A DNA stretch of 49,365 nt from an uncultured Roseiflexus sp. (GTDB lineage Bacteria; Chloroflexota; Chloroflexia; Chloroflexales; Roseiflexaceae). The translations under genes were made by a program, and so were the position numbers. Within the stretch, counting starts at the first letter, position 1, and each line of letters begins with the position of its first letter. Below the pieces are notes generated by a model. The model made no database searches and was not told the DNA's origin. It saw only the letters and a list, made by a program, of their open reading frames with translations. The stretch lies in NCBI GenBank assembly GCA_937935075.1, contig CALGYB010000036.1:1-49365 (forward strand). The letters run 5' to 3'. Positions 8,277 through 16,035 of the stretch are shown here, in pieces.

Positions 8277-9701
8277 GTGCGTAACCGGGATATCTACTCG
8301 CTCATTTTCATCCTGCTGATCGCCGGAGTCGCGCTGTCGATCGTCTTTGCGCCCGAAGGACGCTGGCTGTTCAACCGCGACGTCAGCATTCGCCTGGGTC
8401 TCGACCTGCGCGGCGGCACACAGGTGCTGCTCCGTGCGGCTGAACCGGTCGAGCGCAGCGTTATGCAGACAGCGGCCGGCGTCATCGAGCGCCGTATCAA
8501 CGGTCTCGGCGTGGCTGAGTCGGTCGTCCAGTTGTCGGGAAATGACCGGATCATCGTCGAGATACCAGGCATTGCCAACCCTGAACAGGCGATTGAAACG
8601 TTGCGCGGCACCGGGAAACTGGAGTTCATCGACACCAAAGGCGAATTCCTTTCTCCGGGCGCCATCGTGCGCACCACCGGCAGCCCCAATCCGATTGCGC
8701 TGCGCCCCACAACACCAGTCACCGACACGGAGTCGATCACTTCGACTGAAACGATATCGCCGACGGTTCCAGAAGGTCCAATCTATGAGAGCATTACCGA
8801 CGGCAAGGACCTGGATCTGAACTCGGTGCAGCCGCCGCAGATCGCCGGTCAGAGTCTGCAAAACCAGTTTGCTGTGCCTTTCGCATTCACCGGCGAGTCG
8901 GCGCGCCGACTGGAGCAGTTCACCGCCGCCAACATCCAGCGCCCGATGTGTATCGTGCTCGACAATCAGGTGTTCAGTTGCCCGATCGTCCAGGCGGCGC
9001 TGGTTGGCGGGCGTGGGGAAATCACGACCAGCACACGCCAGGACGCCGAGCAGATCTACACGCAACTCAAGTTTGGCGCGTTGCCGGTGCCGCTTCAGGT
9101 CGAATCGAGTCGGACAGTCTCAGCGTCACTGGGGCAAGGGTCGGTCGATGCGAGTATTGTGGCAGGCGTTGTCGGTCTGGCGACGGTGGCGCTATTTATG
9201 ATTCTGTTCTATCGGTTGCCAGGCGTGCTGGCGACGGTGGCGCTGCTGCTCTATACGCTGATCAGTTTTGCGCTCTACCAGTTGATACCGGTGACGCTAA
9301 CGCTGCCGGGTATCGCAGGGTTCATCCTGTCGATCGGCGTGGCAGTCGATGCGAATGTGTTGATCTTTGCCCGTTTGAAGGAAGAGTTACGCCGTGGCAG
9401 GTCGCTGAATGCGTCAATTGACGCCGCTTTCGTCGAAGCCTGGCCCGCCATTCGCGATTCGAGCGTGGCTACGCTGATTACGTGCACAATCCTGTTCATG
9501 TTCGGCAATACCTTCGGCGTCAGCCTGATCAAGGGGTTTGCCCTGACGCTTGGGCTTGGTATTTTGCTGAGTCTGTTCACATCTATGGTCGTAACCCGCA
9601 CCTTCCTGCACACGATCAATCCGCTGCCCTTCGCTCAGAACCCATGGCTCTACGAACTGAAGGATGCACCGGGAATGCGCCACGCCCGTGAGGCGGCGTA
9701 G
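8277..9701 (+). CDS. secD: Protein translocase subunit SecD
   Basis: SecD is the larger half of the SecDF complex, which uses the proton motive force to help pull exported proteins through SecYEG. The 474-residue protein has a first membrane segment at about 7-24, then the signature LGLDLRGGTQVLL. A long external domain follows (about 40-280, with VIERRINGLGVAE and VEIPGI), then the five-helix membrane block with GFILSIGVAVDANVLIFARLKEELR, which carries the conserved Asp of the proton path. The start is a GTG at 8277 that directly precedes the hydrophobic start RNRDIYSLIF. secF begins 19 bases after the stop, so the two form an operon. Confidence 0.96.
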   Translation: MRNRDIYSLIFILLIAGVALSIVFAPEGRWLFNRDVSIRLGLDLRGGTQVLLRAAEPVERSVMQTAAGVIERRINGLGVAESVVQLSGNDRIIVEIPGIANPEQAIETLRGTGKLEFIDTKGEFLSPGAIVRTTGSPNPIALRPTTPVTDTESITSTETISPTVPEGPIYESITDGKDLDLNSVQPPQIAGQSLQNQFAVPFAFTGESARRLEQFTAANIQRPMCIVLDNQVFSCPIVQAALVGGRGEITTSTRQDAEQIYTQLKFGALPVPLQVESSRTVSASLGQGSVDASIVAGVVGLATVALFMILFYRLPGVLATVALLLYTLISFALYQLIPVTLTLPGIAGFILSIGVAVDANVLIFARLKEELRRGRSLNASIDAAFVEAWPAIRDSSVATLITCTILFMFGNTFGVSLIKGFALTLGLGILLSLFTSMVVTRTFLHTINPLPFAQNPWLYELKDAPGMRHAREAA

Positions 9702-9720
9702 ATGACTTCAAGAGAGACGT

Positions 9721-10695
9721 ATGGATAAACTCGTCAAACTGCGCTACTGGTGGTTCGCACTGTCGCTGCTGTTCATTATCCCTGGTCTGGTCTCGCTGGC
9801 GATCTTCGGGTTGCGTCTGGGCATCGATTTCAGCGGCGGCGCACTGTGGGATCTGCAATTCGTCGAGCGTTCGCCTGGTCAACTCGATACTGAGCGGATT
9901 CGCGCGATTTTTGCCACCCATGGGTTTGAGGGGGCGCTGGTACAGTTGACCGAGTCGCAGGTCGATGGGCGCACCGTCGCCAGCGCAGTGGTGCGCACCC
10001 GTTCCTTGAGTGAAACCGACCCTGAGTCGCAGCGCCAACAGGTGCTCCAGGCACTCAGTGCAGAGTATGGTCAGGTCAATCAACAGGCGTTGCAGACGGT
10101 CGGCGCCACGGTGAGCGCCGAATCGACCCGTAGTGCAGTGATTGCGGTCATCGCCGCGTGTGTAGCGATTCTCGTCTATCTGACGCTCGCCTTCCGCCGG
10201 GCGCCGCATCCGGTACGCTACGGTGTCTGCGCCATTCTGGCAATGATCCACGATGTGCTGCTGGTGCTGGGTGTCGCCTCGATCCTGGGCATCACCATCG
10301 GGCTGGAGGTGGACGCGCTGTTTCTGACTGCGCTGCTGACCGTTATCAGTTTCTCGGTGCACGATACTATCGTGGTCTTCGACCGCATCCGCGAGAACCT
10401 GATCAACCGACGTCCCACCGAGACCTTTGATGACATCGTTAACCACAGCATCGTCCAGACGTTGCCGCGCTCGGTGAATACGCAGTTGACCACCTTTTTC
10501 ACGCTGGTAGCGCTGCTGCTCTTCGGCGGCGAGAGCATCCGCAATCTGGTGCTGATCCTGTTGATCGGGCTGATCAGCGGCACGTATTCGTCGATCTTCA
10601 ACGCTGCGCAATTGCTGGTGGTGTGGGAGAACCGCGAGTGGAACCGCTGGTTCCGCCGCAGCACCCCACCGGGCGCCGAAGCGCCCGCGGCGTAG
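9721..10695 (+). CDS. secF: Protein translocase subunit SecF
   Basis: The 324-residue protein has the SecF layout: an N-terminal helix, the conserved GIDFSGGALWDL block (about 34-45), an external domain, and five C-terminal membrane helices with SVHDTIVVFDRIREN, the family's second signature. It pairs with SecD in the same operon to drive late protein export. Its length is normal for the family. The C-terminus is rich in Pro and Ala (STPPGAEAPAA). It runs toward tsaD, and a GC-rich hairpin separates the two convergent genes. Confidence 0.96.
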   Translation: MDKLVKLRYWWFALSLLFIIPGLVSLAIFGLRLGIDFSGGALWDLQFVERSPGQLDTERIRAIFATHGFEGALVQLTESQVDGRTVASAVVRTRSLSETDPESQRQQVLQALSAEYGQVNQQALQTVGATVSAESTRSAVIAVIAACVAILVYLTLAFRRAPHPVRYGVCAILAMIHDVLLVLGVASILGITIGLEVDALFLTALLTVISFSVHDTIVVFDRIRENLINRRPTETFDDIVNHSIVQTLPRSVNTQLTTFFTLVALLLFGGESIRNLVLILLIGLISGTYSSIFNAAQLLVVWENREWNRWFRRSTPPGAEAPAA

Positions 10696-10698
10696 TAG

Positions 10699-10719
10699 GG
10701 GCGTGCCGGTGGCACGCCC
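10699..10719. terminator. Hairpin between convergent secF and tsaD
   Basis: GGGCGTGCC and GGCACGCCC form a perfect 9-bp stem around the loop GGT, starting just after the secF stop. There is no T tract on either side, so it may be a dispersed repeat hairpin that blocks RNA decay rather than a classical terminator. A weaker hairpin of GCGCGCC/GGCGCGC follows within 35 bases. Confidence 0.4.
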
Positions 10720-10767
10720 ACATCCCCGCGCGCGCCCACGCGCCGGTGGCGCGCCCACATCCCCTAC

Positions 10768-11856
10768 CTACCCCGCCTGCAATGGCAGATTTGGCTGCAC
10801 ATCGAGATCCCAGCCATCCTGTTTGCTGGCGTCGAAGCGGTAAAAGGCGGCAGCGCCGATCATGGCGGCATTATCGGTGCAGAGGGCAATTGGCGGGACG
10901 CGCACCGGAACCGGTGAACGGCGACGAAGTTCTTCTCGCAGGCGGAGGTTGGCCGCCACGCCGCCCGCCAACAGCACTTCGGTTGCGCCGAAGGCGCGCG
11001 CCGCCTCGACCGTCTTGGTCACCAGCACATCGACGACCGACTCCTGGAATGCGCGCGCCAGACGCGCTACGATGGCCGGTGGAAGGGGGGGCGGGTTGGC
11101 GGCTGCGGGTGTGCCACGTTTGCCGGCGCCAGGCTGAAGCGCCGCTTCACGCGCCCGATACTCGCGGATCTGATGCAGCACTGCGGTTTTCAGCCCGCTA
11201 AACGAAAAATCGTAACTGTCGCGCAGCCAGGCGCGCGGCAAGGTGACGCCGCCGGGCGCGTTTTCAGCCGCCTGTTGAATGGCGGGTCCGCCAGGGAAGC
11301 CAAGCCCCAGCAACCGCGCGACCTTATCGAACGCTTCGCCAGCCGCGTCATCGCGCGTCTGCCCAAGCATACGGTAGCGACCGTGCCCTTCGAGCAGCGC
11401 CAGCAGCGTATGCCCGCCGCTGACGACCAGCGCAACGACGGGAAACTGCGGTTCGGGCGCATCAGGTTGCGCGTCGGTCAGCAACCAGTTCGCATAGATG
11501 TGCGCCTCGATATGGTTGACCCCAACGAACGGCAGTTCACGGATCCAGGCAATCGCCTTGGCGACATTCAGACCGGTCATCAGCGCACCTGCCAACCCAG
11601 GACCATACGTCGCCGCAATGGCGTGGATGTCGTTCCATCCGCCGGGAAGCGGGCGCAGTGCATCGTGCACCACGGCATTGATCGTCAGCATATGCTGGCG
11701 CGACGCAACTTCGGGAACAACGCCGCCGTAGCGACGGTGCTCTTCGATCTGCGATGCGACAACATTCGAGATGATCGTGCGACCGCCGCGAATGACCGCC
11801 GCCGCCGTTTCATCGCACGATGTCTCAATTGCCAGAATAGTACAGTTCGTATCCAT
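10768..11856 (-). CDS. tsaD: tRNA N6-adenosine threonylcarbamoyltransferase
   Basis: TsaD transfers the threonylcarbamoyl group to A37 of tRNAs that read ANN codons, working with TsaB and TsaE. The 362-residue protein begins with the ATP-grasping loop LAIETSCDETAAAV. The metal-binding NHIEAH motif lies at about 136-141, and the further family blocks VSGGHTLL, FSFSGLKTAV and LAGGVAANLRLRE follow, all intact. Near 247-262 is a Gly/Ala/Pro-rich insert (GAGKRGTPAAANPPPLPP) not usual for the family. TsaB and TsaE genes are not in the window. The gene converges on secF and is divergent from the DtxR-like regulator. Confidence 0.96.
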   Translation of the reverse strand: MDTNCTILAIETSCDETAAAVIRGGRTIISNVVASQIEEHRRYGGVVPEVASRQHMLTINAVVHDALRPLPGGWNDIHAIAATYGPGLAGALMTGLNVAKAIAWIRELPFVGVNHIEAHIYANWLLTDAQPDAPEPQFPVVALVVSGGHTLLALLEGHGRYRMLGQTRDDAAGEAFDKVARLLGLGFPGGPAIQQAAENAPGGVTLPRAWLRDSYDFSFSGLKTAVLHQIREYRAREAALQPGAGKRGTPAAANPPPLPPAIVARLARAFQESVVDVLVTKTVEAARAFGATEVLLAGGVAANLRLREELRRRSPVPVRVPPIALCTDNAAMIGAAAFYRFDASKQDGWDLDVQPNLPLQAG

Positions 11857-11869
11857 ACCCGGTATTGTA
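11857..11869 (-). promoter_or_regulatory. Possible -10 element for leaderless tsaD transcript
   Basis: On the minus strand TACAAT (11869-11864) is followed after only 7 bases by the tsaD ATG at 11856, and no ribosome-binding sequence is present. If this hexamer is used, the mRNA would start at or next to the ATG. No clear -35 is seen. Confidence 0.35.
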
Positions 11870-11928
11870 CCATTACTCCGGCGGCGGGTCCCCGGAGTTT
11901 CACGCCGACCGGGTGAGGAAGGGGCGCC

Positions 11929-11958
11929 TTGACATACTGGCTGCCGGAAAGGTATAAT
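11929..11958 (+). promoter_or_regulatory. Consensus promoter of the DtxR/MntR-like regulator
   Basis: TTGACA at 11929-11934 and TATAAT at 11953-11958 are separated by 18 bases. Transcription would start near 11965, inside or next to the operator at 11967-11982. Confidence 0.85.
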
Positions 11959-11966
11959 GGGGCGGT

Positions 11967-11982
11967 TTTAGGAATACCTAAA
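11967..11982. promoter_or_regulatory. Palindromic operator, probably bound by the DtxR/MntR-like protein itself
   Basis: TTTAGGAATACCTAAA is an inverted repeat with TTTAGG/CCTAAA arms around four bases. It lies just downstream of the -10 hexamer, where a bound repressor would block transcription. The half-sites resemble the TTAGG/CCTAA arms of known DtxR and IdeR sites. Self-regulation is inferred from position and from the family. Confidence 0.7.
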
Positions 11983-11994
11983 TATACCAGAGCC

Positions 11995-12672
11995 ATGCCA
12001 CTGTCAGAACACACCGAGTCCGTCCAGGACTATCTGAAGAGCATTTTCGACATCCAGCGCGAGCACGGGCGTGTGGCGACGACGATGCTTGCCGAGCGGT
12101 TGGGCAACTCACCTGCATCGGTAACCGGCATGATCAAAAAACTCGCCGCGCTCAATCTGGTGGAATACGAACCGTACCAGGGCGCGGTGTTGACCCCAGC
12201 AGGCGAAAAGATTGCGCTGGAAGTGATCCGCCACCACCGCCTGATCGAGCGGTATCTCGCCGAGGCGTTGGGTGTGCCATGGGATCAGGTGCATGCCGAA
12301 GCGGAAAAGTGGGAGCACGTGTTGTCGGAGGACCTGGAGGACCGGATCGATGCGGTGCTCGGCTACCCGACGACCGACCCGCACGGTGCGCCGATTCCAG
12401 GGCGCGACGGCACGTTACCGCCACCCCACACCACCCGTCTGTGCGACCTGCAGAGCGGTCAGTCGGCGACGGTTGCCGAGGTGAGCGACCATGACCCGGC
12501 GATGTTGCGCTATTTTGCCGAACTCGGCTTGCGCCCCGGCGCCGATGTCACCGTCGTTGCAGTGGCGCCGTTTGGCGGACCGCTGACCGTGCGGCTCGAC
12601 AATGCCGAGCATGCCGTGGGACGCGAGGTGGCAGGGTATGTGGCGGTGTGCAACGTGACGTCGGGGGGGTGA
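11995..12672 (+). CDS. DtxR/MntR-family metal-dependent transcriptional regulator
   Basis: The 225-residue protein has three parts of the DtxR family. An N-terminal winged helix (about 1-65, with VATTMLAERLGNSPASVTGMIKKL as the DNA-reading region) is followed by a dimerisation/metal-binding domain (about 66-140, IRHHRLIERYLAEALG and EAEKWEHVLSEDLEDRID with His/Glu/Asp ligands), and then by a C-terminal FeoA/SH3-like domain (about 150-222). It should repress metal uptake genes when Fe(II) or Mn(II) is plentiful; which metal is not clear from the sequence. The start at 11995 is the first ATG after the promoter. No metal transporter is adjacent, so targets other than its own promoter lie elsewhere. 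Confidence 0.92.
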   Translation: MPLSEHTESVQDYLKSIFDIQREHGRVATTMLAERLGNSPASVTGMIKKLAALNLVEYEPYQGAVLTPAGEKIALEVIRHHRLIERYLAEALGVPWDQVHAEAEKWEHVLSEDLEDRIDAVLGYPTTDPHGAPIPGRDGTLPPPHTTRLCDLQSGQSATVAEVSDHDPAMLRYFAELGLRPGADVTVVAVAPFGGPLTVRLDNAEHAVGREVAGYVAVCNVTSGG

Positions 12673-12680
12673 GACGCAGG

Positions 12681-13109
12681 TCAGCCACGAGGGTACGTAG
12701 GTCTGGTCGCCTCGTACCTCAGGATATCCGGCAAATCTCTAAGTTGATCGCCCGTCACGACCACAATCTGTCGCATCCTTGCCTGTTGACGGAACGCCGC
12801 GAGCGCCTGCGCATTAGCGCGATGTGCGCTGCACGCCGAAATAAAGAGGGCGCCCACGAATGAGCCGCCAATCATACTGGTGATTGCCCGTAGTTGATCG
12901 AGGTGCGCAGTACGAAATGGGCGTGCTTCTGTTTTGCACTCGGCAATCAGGAGCGAAGCGGCATGCGCCGCAGCAAGATCGATCTGGTTCGTAGCCGATC
13001 CACCCTGCGCTGGGATTTGAACTGCCAGGCAGCAATCATCGAAACAACTGATGCATGCCTTACCGTGGCAAATGTCAGGATCGACCGTAATGTACTCTGT
13101 CCATCCTGT
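12681..13109 (-). pseudogene. Remnant joining a DUF433-like start to a Card1-like (DUF1887) nuclease tail
   Basis: One open minus-strand frame runs from a stop at 13110-13112 to the TGA at 12681. Its first residues read TYITVDPDICHGKACI, the usual start of DUF433 antitoxin-like proteins (after which RGTRI would be expected). After a junction at about 13050 the frame continues NQIDLAAAHAASLLIAECKT, then LDQLRAITSMIGGSFVGALF and, at the end, a block around RQIVVVTGDQLRDLP. The D...ECK pattern and what follows resemble the C-terminal PD-(D/E)XK nuclease domain of Card1/Can2-like CRISPR-associated proteins. The N-terminal CARF part is missing and no usual start codon lies in frame before the DUF433 segment. 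It looks like the leftover of two genes joined by a deletion. Assignment is by motif memory only. Confidence 0.55.
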
Positions 13110-13191
13110 CTACTCCTCTGAACAAGCCGGACATTGCAACCCGATGCTGACGCCAACCGTCACCTCCAAACCCGCATCATCCGCCCGGACT

Positions 13192-13605
13192 TCATCCTTC
13201 CTCTTCGTCGCGGGACTGATCGACAGGCGGATGGGTCGGGACGCTGCGCCTATCGGCACGCGGCAGGTCGGTGGTGATGTCGCCGTCTTCGGCGACGTGG
13301 AGCACATCGGGGGCTTGGGAGAGTTCATTGATGGCATGCTGGGTGCCAACGACGAAGAGGGTGTTGAAGGCCGTCGGTTCACTGACCTGCACAACCTCGT
13401 CACTGAGACCATGCTCATCGATCCAGTGCAGCAGGCGAGTGCGCGCCTGCCCGTTGTGTTCGCGCAAGCGACGGTATTTCTCGGCACGGGTGCAGTGCGC
13501 GAGTTCCTCAGCGGAGGGGCGCTGCAGGGTCACAACCGAACGAACCAGAGCGCGCACACGGTTGTTGGATTGTGACGCAGGAGTCTGCTCGTGCTTCGTG
13601 CTCAT
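13192..13605 (-). CDS. Small I9-like propeptide/inhibitor protein paired with the subtilase
   Basis: The 137-residue protein has no signal peptide. Residues about 45-75 are charged and helical. The segment TAFNTLFVVGTQHAINELS then APDVLHVAEDGDI (about 83-117) follows the pattern of the second half of the inhibitor I9/subtilisin propeptide fold, which ends in a PxVxxVxxD strand. The C-terminus is acidic (DQSRDEEEG). Its ATG (13605-13603) overlaps the TGA of the subtilase gene (13604-13602) as ATGA, so translation is coupled and the two products are likely made in step. The simplest reading is a folding helper or inhibitor acting in trans on the subtilase. The I9 assignment is an inference from pattern, not a search. 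Confidence 0.6.
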   Translation of the reverse strand: MSTKHEQTPASQSNNRVRALVRSVVTLQRPSAEELAHCTRAEKYRRLREHNGQARTRLLHWIDEHGLSDEVVQVSEPTAFNTLFVVGTQHAINELSQAPDVLHVAEDGDITTDLPRADRRSVPTHPPVDQSRDEEEG

Positions 13606-14891
13606 AGGACAAACCTCGCCAGCCCGGCGCCGACCCGTTCGGCAGGCGCCGATAGCGGAAGCGCGGTTTCCAGCAGCCGCTGACGCAGGGCAGCCCCCTG
13701 CAAACCAGGGTTGGCGGAAGCGATCAGCGCAGCAATGCCTGCCACATAAGGCGCCGCCATGCTTGTGCCGCTCATCCGGGCATACAAACTGCGGCGCTGA
13801 AGGTCGCGCTCCAGGCTCGACATGACATTCACTCCGAAGCCGACAATATCGGGCTTGTGCAGTCCGTCGGGCGTTTGCCCGCTGCTGCTGCTGGACCAGG
13901 GGTTGAGATCGAAATCGACGGCGCCAACCCCCAGCGCTTCGGCGTAGGAACCAGGCGCGCGTATCACACCAGGACCGTCGTTGCCGATGGCGATGATCGG
14001 AAGGACATCGAAATCCTCCACCAGCGTGCGCAGCAGTAACCGCATACCTTCGGTGACCGTCTTGAATGCCGGCGCGCCGATCCACTCCGGTCGAAAACCA
14101 AGTGACATGCTGATGATCATCGGTTTGTCCTGATTTTCCATCAGGCTGAAGTGCGACAGCATCCAGTCCAATGCGACCACAATCCGTTCCAGACTGGTTT
14201 TGACCGTCTCACTTTCGATCACCGCTGCTGCCAGAAGATCGACATCCGGCGCGACACCGACATTCCGCCCAGCGATTATTCCACAAACGTGCGTCCCATG
14301 TCCGTGCGTATCGAAGCCATTGACAGCCCGCATACTTTCGGGCGTGGGAACGAAGGGAACGTAGCGGAACTCGATCCGTTTTCCGAGAAACTCGTTGTGA
14401 TCCGCGTCACAACCGGTATCCAGCACACCGACGATGACGTTCCTTCCTCTGATGCCCAGGCGGTGCGCTTCCTGAATGCCGCTGACGGCTGGCCACTCTG
14501 GTGCGCGTGGCCGGCGAACCCTGGTTTCGGCGCCAACACGCGCGACCGGCAACGAAAGCGACACATCCGGCACGATCAGGTAGTCGTCCGCGAGGATTTC
14601 GCGCGCCTGTTCCGCCTGTTGACTGGTTGGGGCGTTGACGATGTAGCAACTGACATGACCCAGGCGCTCAAACCCGTGTCCGACCGGCTTGCGCTGCCCG
14701 GGCAGATGGGGACGCAGACCAAGCCGGATCAATTCCATCGCGCGACGCGATGTTTGCGCGTCGCGCATGATTTCCACGCGCTTTTCGGCAGTTGCCGCTT
14801 CGTGCAGGGCAAATGCCGCGCTTCGCGTCCGCTTGCGGACGGCAATGAACTTTTCCACGCCCGATAACTGCCTGCCGGAGCGTGCTGCCAC
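13602..14891 (-). CDS. Cytoplasmic subtilisin-like serine peptidase (S8)
   Basis: The 429-residue protein carries the full S8 triad: Asp in VGVLDTGCDADHNEF, His in THGHGTHVCGIIAG, Ser in MSGTSMAAPYVAG, plus the oxyanion Asn in AIGNDGPG. Before the catalytic domain, residues about 78-118 (HVSCYIVNAPTSQQAEQARE ... DVSLSLP) look like a built-in propeptide. No signal peptide or membrane segment is seen; the N-terminus is basic (RKRTRSAAF). It therefore probably acts inside the cell. The start is a GTG at 14891. The gene overlaps the small I9-like gene by 4 bases, and its promoter region carries a 12-bp perfect palindrome. The physiological target is unknown. Confidence 0.9.
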   Translation of the reverse strand: MAARSGRQLSGVEKFIAVRKRTRSAAFALHEAATAEKRVEIMRDAQTSRRAMELIRLGLRPHLPGQRKPVGHGFERLGHVSCYIVNAPTSQQAEQAREILADDYLIVPDVSLSLPVARVGAETRVRRPRAPEWPAVSGIQEAHRLGIRGRNVIVGVLDTGCDADHNEFLGKRIEFRYVPFVPTPESMRAVNGFDTHGHGTHVCGIIAGRNVGVAPDVDLLAAAVIESETVKTSLERIVVALDWMLSHFSLMENQDKPMIISMSLGFRPEWIGAPAFKTVTEGMRLLLRTLVEDFDVLPIIAIGNDGPGVIRAPGSYAEALGVGAVDFDLNPWSSSSSGQTPDGLHKPDIVGFGVNVMSSLERDLQRRSLYARMSGTSMAAPYVAGIAALIASANPGLQGAALRQRLLETALPLSAPAERVGAGLARFVL

Positions 14892-14908
14892 GCTTCTATT
14901 CTTCTCTG

Positions 14909-14922
14909 TACTGTACAGTATA
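14909..14922 (-). promoter_or_regulatory. Palindrome overlapping the -10 region of the subtilase operon
   Basis: TACTGTACAGTA (14909-14920) is a perfect 12-bp palindrome. On the minus strand a TATACT hexamer (14922-14917) overlaps it and lies 25 bases before the GTG start. A repressor bound here would cover the transcription start. No good -35 is seen, so the promoter itself is less certain than the palindrome. Confidence 0.45.
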
Positions 14923-14948
14923 GCACACGCGAGACGACGGTTGCATGG

Positions 14949-15860
14949 CTACAACCCCTCGCCCCATACCCCCACCTCAATCCCGGCCAGGTTTTCGAGC
15001 GCCTTGATCAGTGCATGGTTGCCTTCGTGCCCAAGACCGCGCGCCTGAAGGGTGCGGTAGAGCTGGTGGATCAGCGCCGTTCCGGGCAACGGTACGCCAA
15101 GACGGTCGGCTTCCTGCAGAACCAGCCGGATGTCTTTTTGCTGGAGATCGATGGTAAAACCGGGACGCCAGTCGCGCGCCAGGATCTGCGGTCCGCGGTT
15201 GCTCAACATCCAGCTGCCCGCTGCGCCGCTTGCAACCGCTTCGAGCGCCTTATGCAGATCGACGCCGCCTGCCTGCGCGAACAGCAGCGCCTCACTCATT
15301 GCCAGCGCGTGCCCCACCACCAGAATCTGGTTGACCAGTTTGGTCGTCTGTCCGGCGCCGATTGAACCCAGGTGAGTGATGGTTTTGCCCATCGCCTGGA
15401 AGACCGGTAATGCGCGCTCGAACTGTGCGGCATCACCGCCGACCATGATGCTGAGCGTGCCGCGTGCGGCGCCCTCCGAGCCGCCGCTGACCGGCGCATC
15501 GAGCATGTGGATGTGGCGTTCGGCCAGGCGCGCGGCGATCCGCTGGGTTGCCTGCGGGCTGATGGTGCTCATGTCGATCACCAGCGATCCGGGGCGTGCG
15601 CCATGGATGACGCCGCCTTCGCCCAGAATGACCTGCTCGACGTCGGGCGTGTCGCTGACACAGGTGATGATGATGTCGCTGTGGAATGCCAGATCACCGG
15701 GGCTGCTGGCCGGTCCGGCGCCTTCTGCCGCCAGTTCGTCCATGCGGCTGGCAGTGCGGTTCCATACCCGCAACGGAAATCCTGCCTTCAGAATGTTACG
15801 CGCCATGCCGCGCCCCATGATGCCGAGACCGATAAAACCGACCCGTTCGCGCTGCTCCAT
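14949..15860 (-). CDS. NAD(P)-dependent beta-hydroxyacid dehydrogenase (GarR/3-hydroxyisobutyrate dehydrogenase type)
   Basis: The 303-residue protein starts with the Rossmann loop VGFIGLGIMGRGMARN (GxGxMG). The family blocks follow in order: MSTISPQAT, DAPVSGGSEGAARGTLSIMVGG (substrate-binding), and GSIGAGQTTKLVNQILV with the catalytic Lys. The group includes 2-hydroxy-3-oxopropionate reductase, 3-hydroxyisobutyrate dehydrogenase and glyoxylate/succinic semialdehyde reductases; the sequence does not separate these. The start at 15860 has a strong AGGGGGACGAG ribosome site and removes 23 residues of an in-frame upstream extension without similarity. It stands alone, with no obvious operon partner. 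It is presumably cytoplasmic. Confidence 0.9.
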   Translation of the reverse strand: MEQRERVGFIGLGIMGRGMARNILKAGFPLRVWNRTASRMDELAAEGAGPASSPGDLAFHSDIIITCVSDTPDVEQVILGEGGVIHGARPGSLVIDMSTISPQATQRIAARLAERHIHMLDAPVSGGSEGAARGTLSIMVGGDAAQFERALPVFQAMGKTITHLGSIGAGQTTKLVNQILVVGHALAMSEALLFAQAGGVDLHKALEAVASGAAGSWMLSNRGPQILARDWRPGFTIDLQQKDIRLVLQEADRLGVPLPGTALIHQLYRTLQARGLGHEGNHALIKALENLAGIEVGVWGEGL

Positions 15861-15943
15861 ACGCTCGTCCCCCTGCTTGTTCAGTACGAAACCTGTTGCG
15901 CGCCATTGTATCACGCACTTCTCAGACATCTGCCATTTTTGCG

Positions 15944-15996
15944 TAACGCTGGCGTTATCTGCGGGGATTGTCGAAGCAGTCGCGTCTGGCTACAGT
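15944..15996 (+). promoter_or_regulatory. Palindrome and weak promoter upstream of the glycosidase-like lipoprotein gene
   Basis: TAACGCTGGCGTTA at 15944-15957 is a perfect 6+6 inverted repeat. It is followed by TTGTCG (15968-15973) and TACAGT (15991-15996) at 17-base spacing. The promoter match is modest. The palindrome just upstream of the -35 would suit an activator or repressor site, but no regulator is identified. Confidence 0.35.
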
Positions 15997-16035
15997 ATCA
16001 GGAGTGTGTGGTTTTGTATGTCCAGGAGCGTCGGT

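Noticed and set aside
12990-13035. GGGATTTGAACTGCC looked like the T-arm of a tRNA on the opposite strand
   Set aside because: No acceptor stem, anticodon arm or D arm could be placed around it, and the bases belong to the open frame of the Card1-like remnant.
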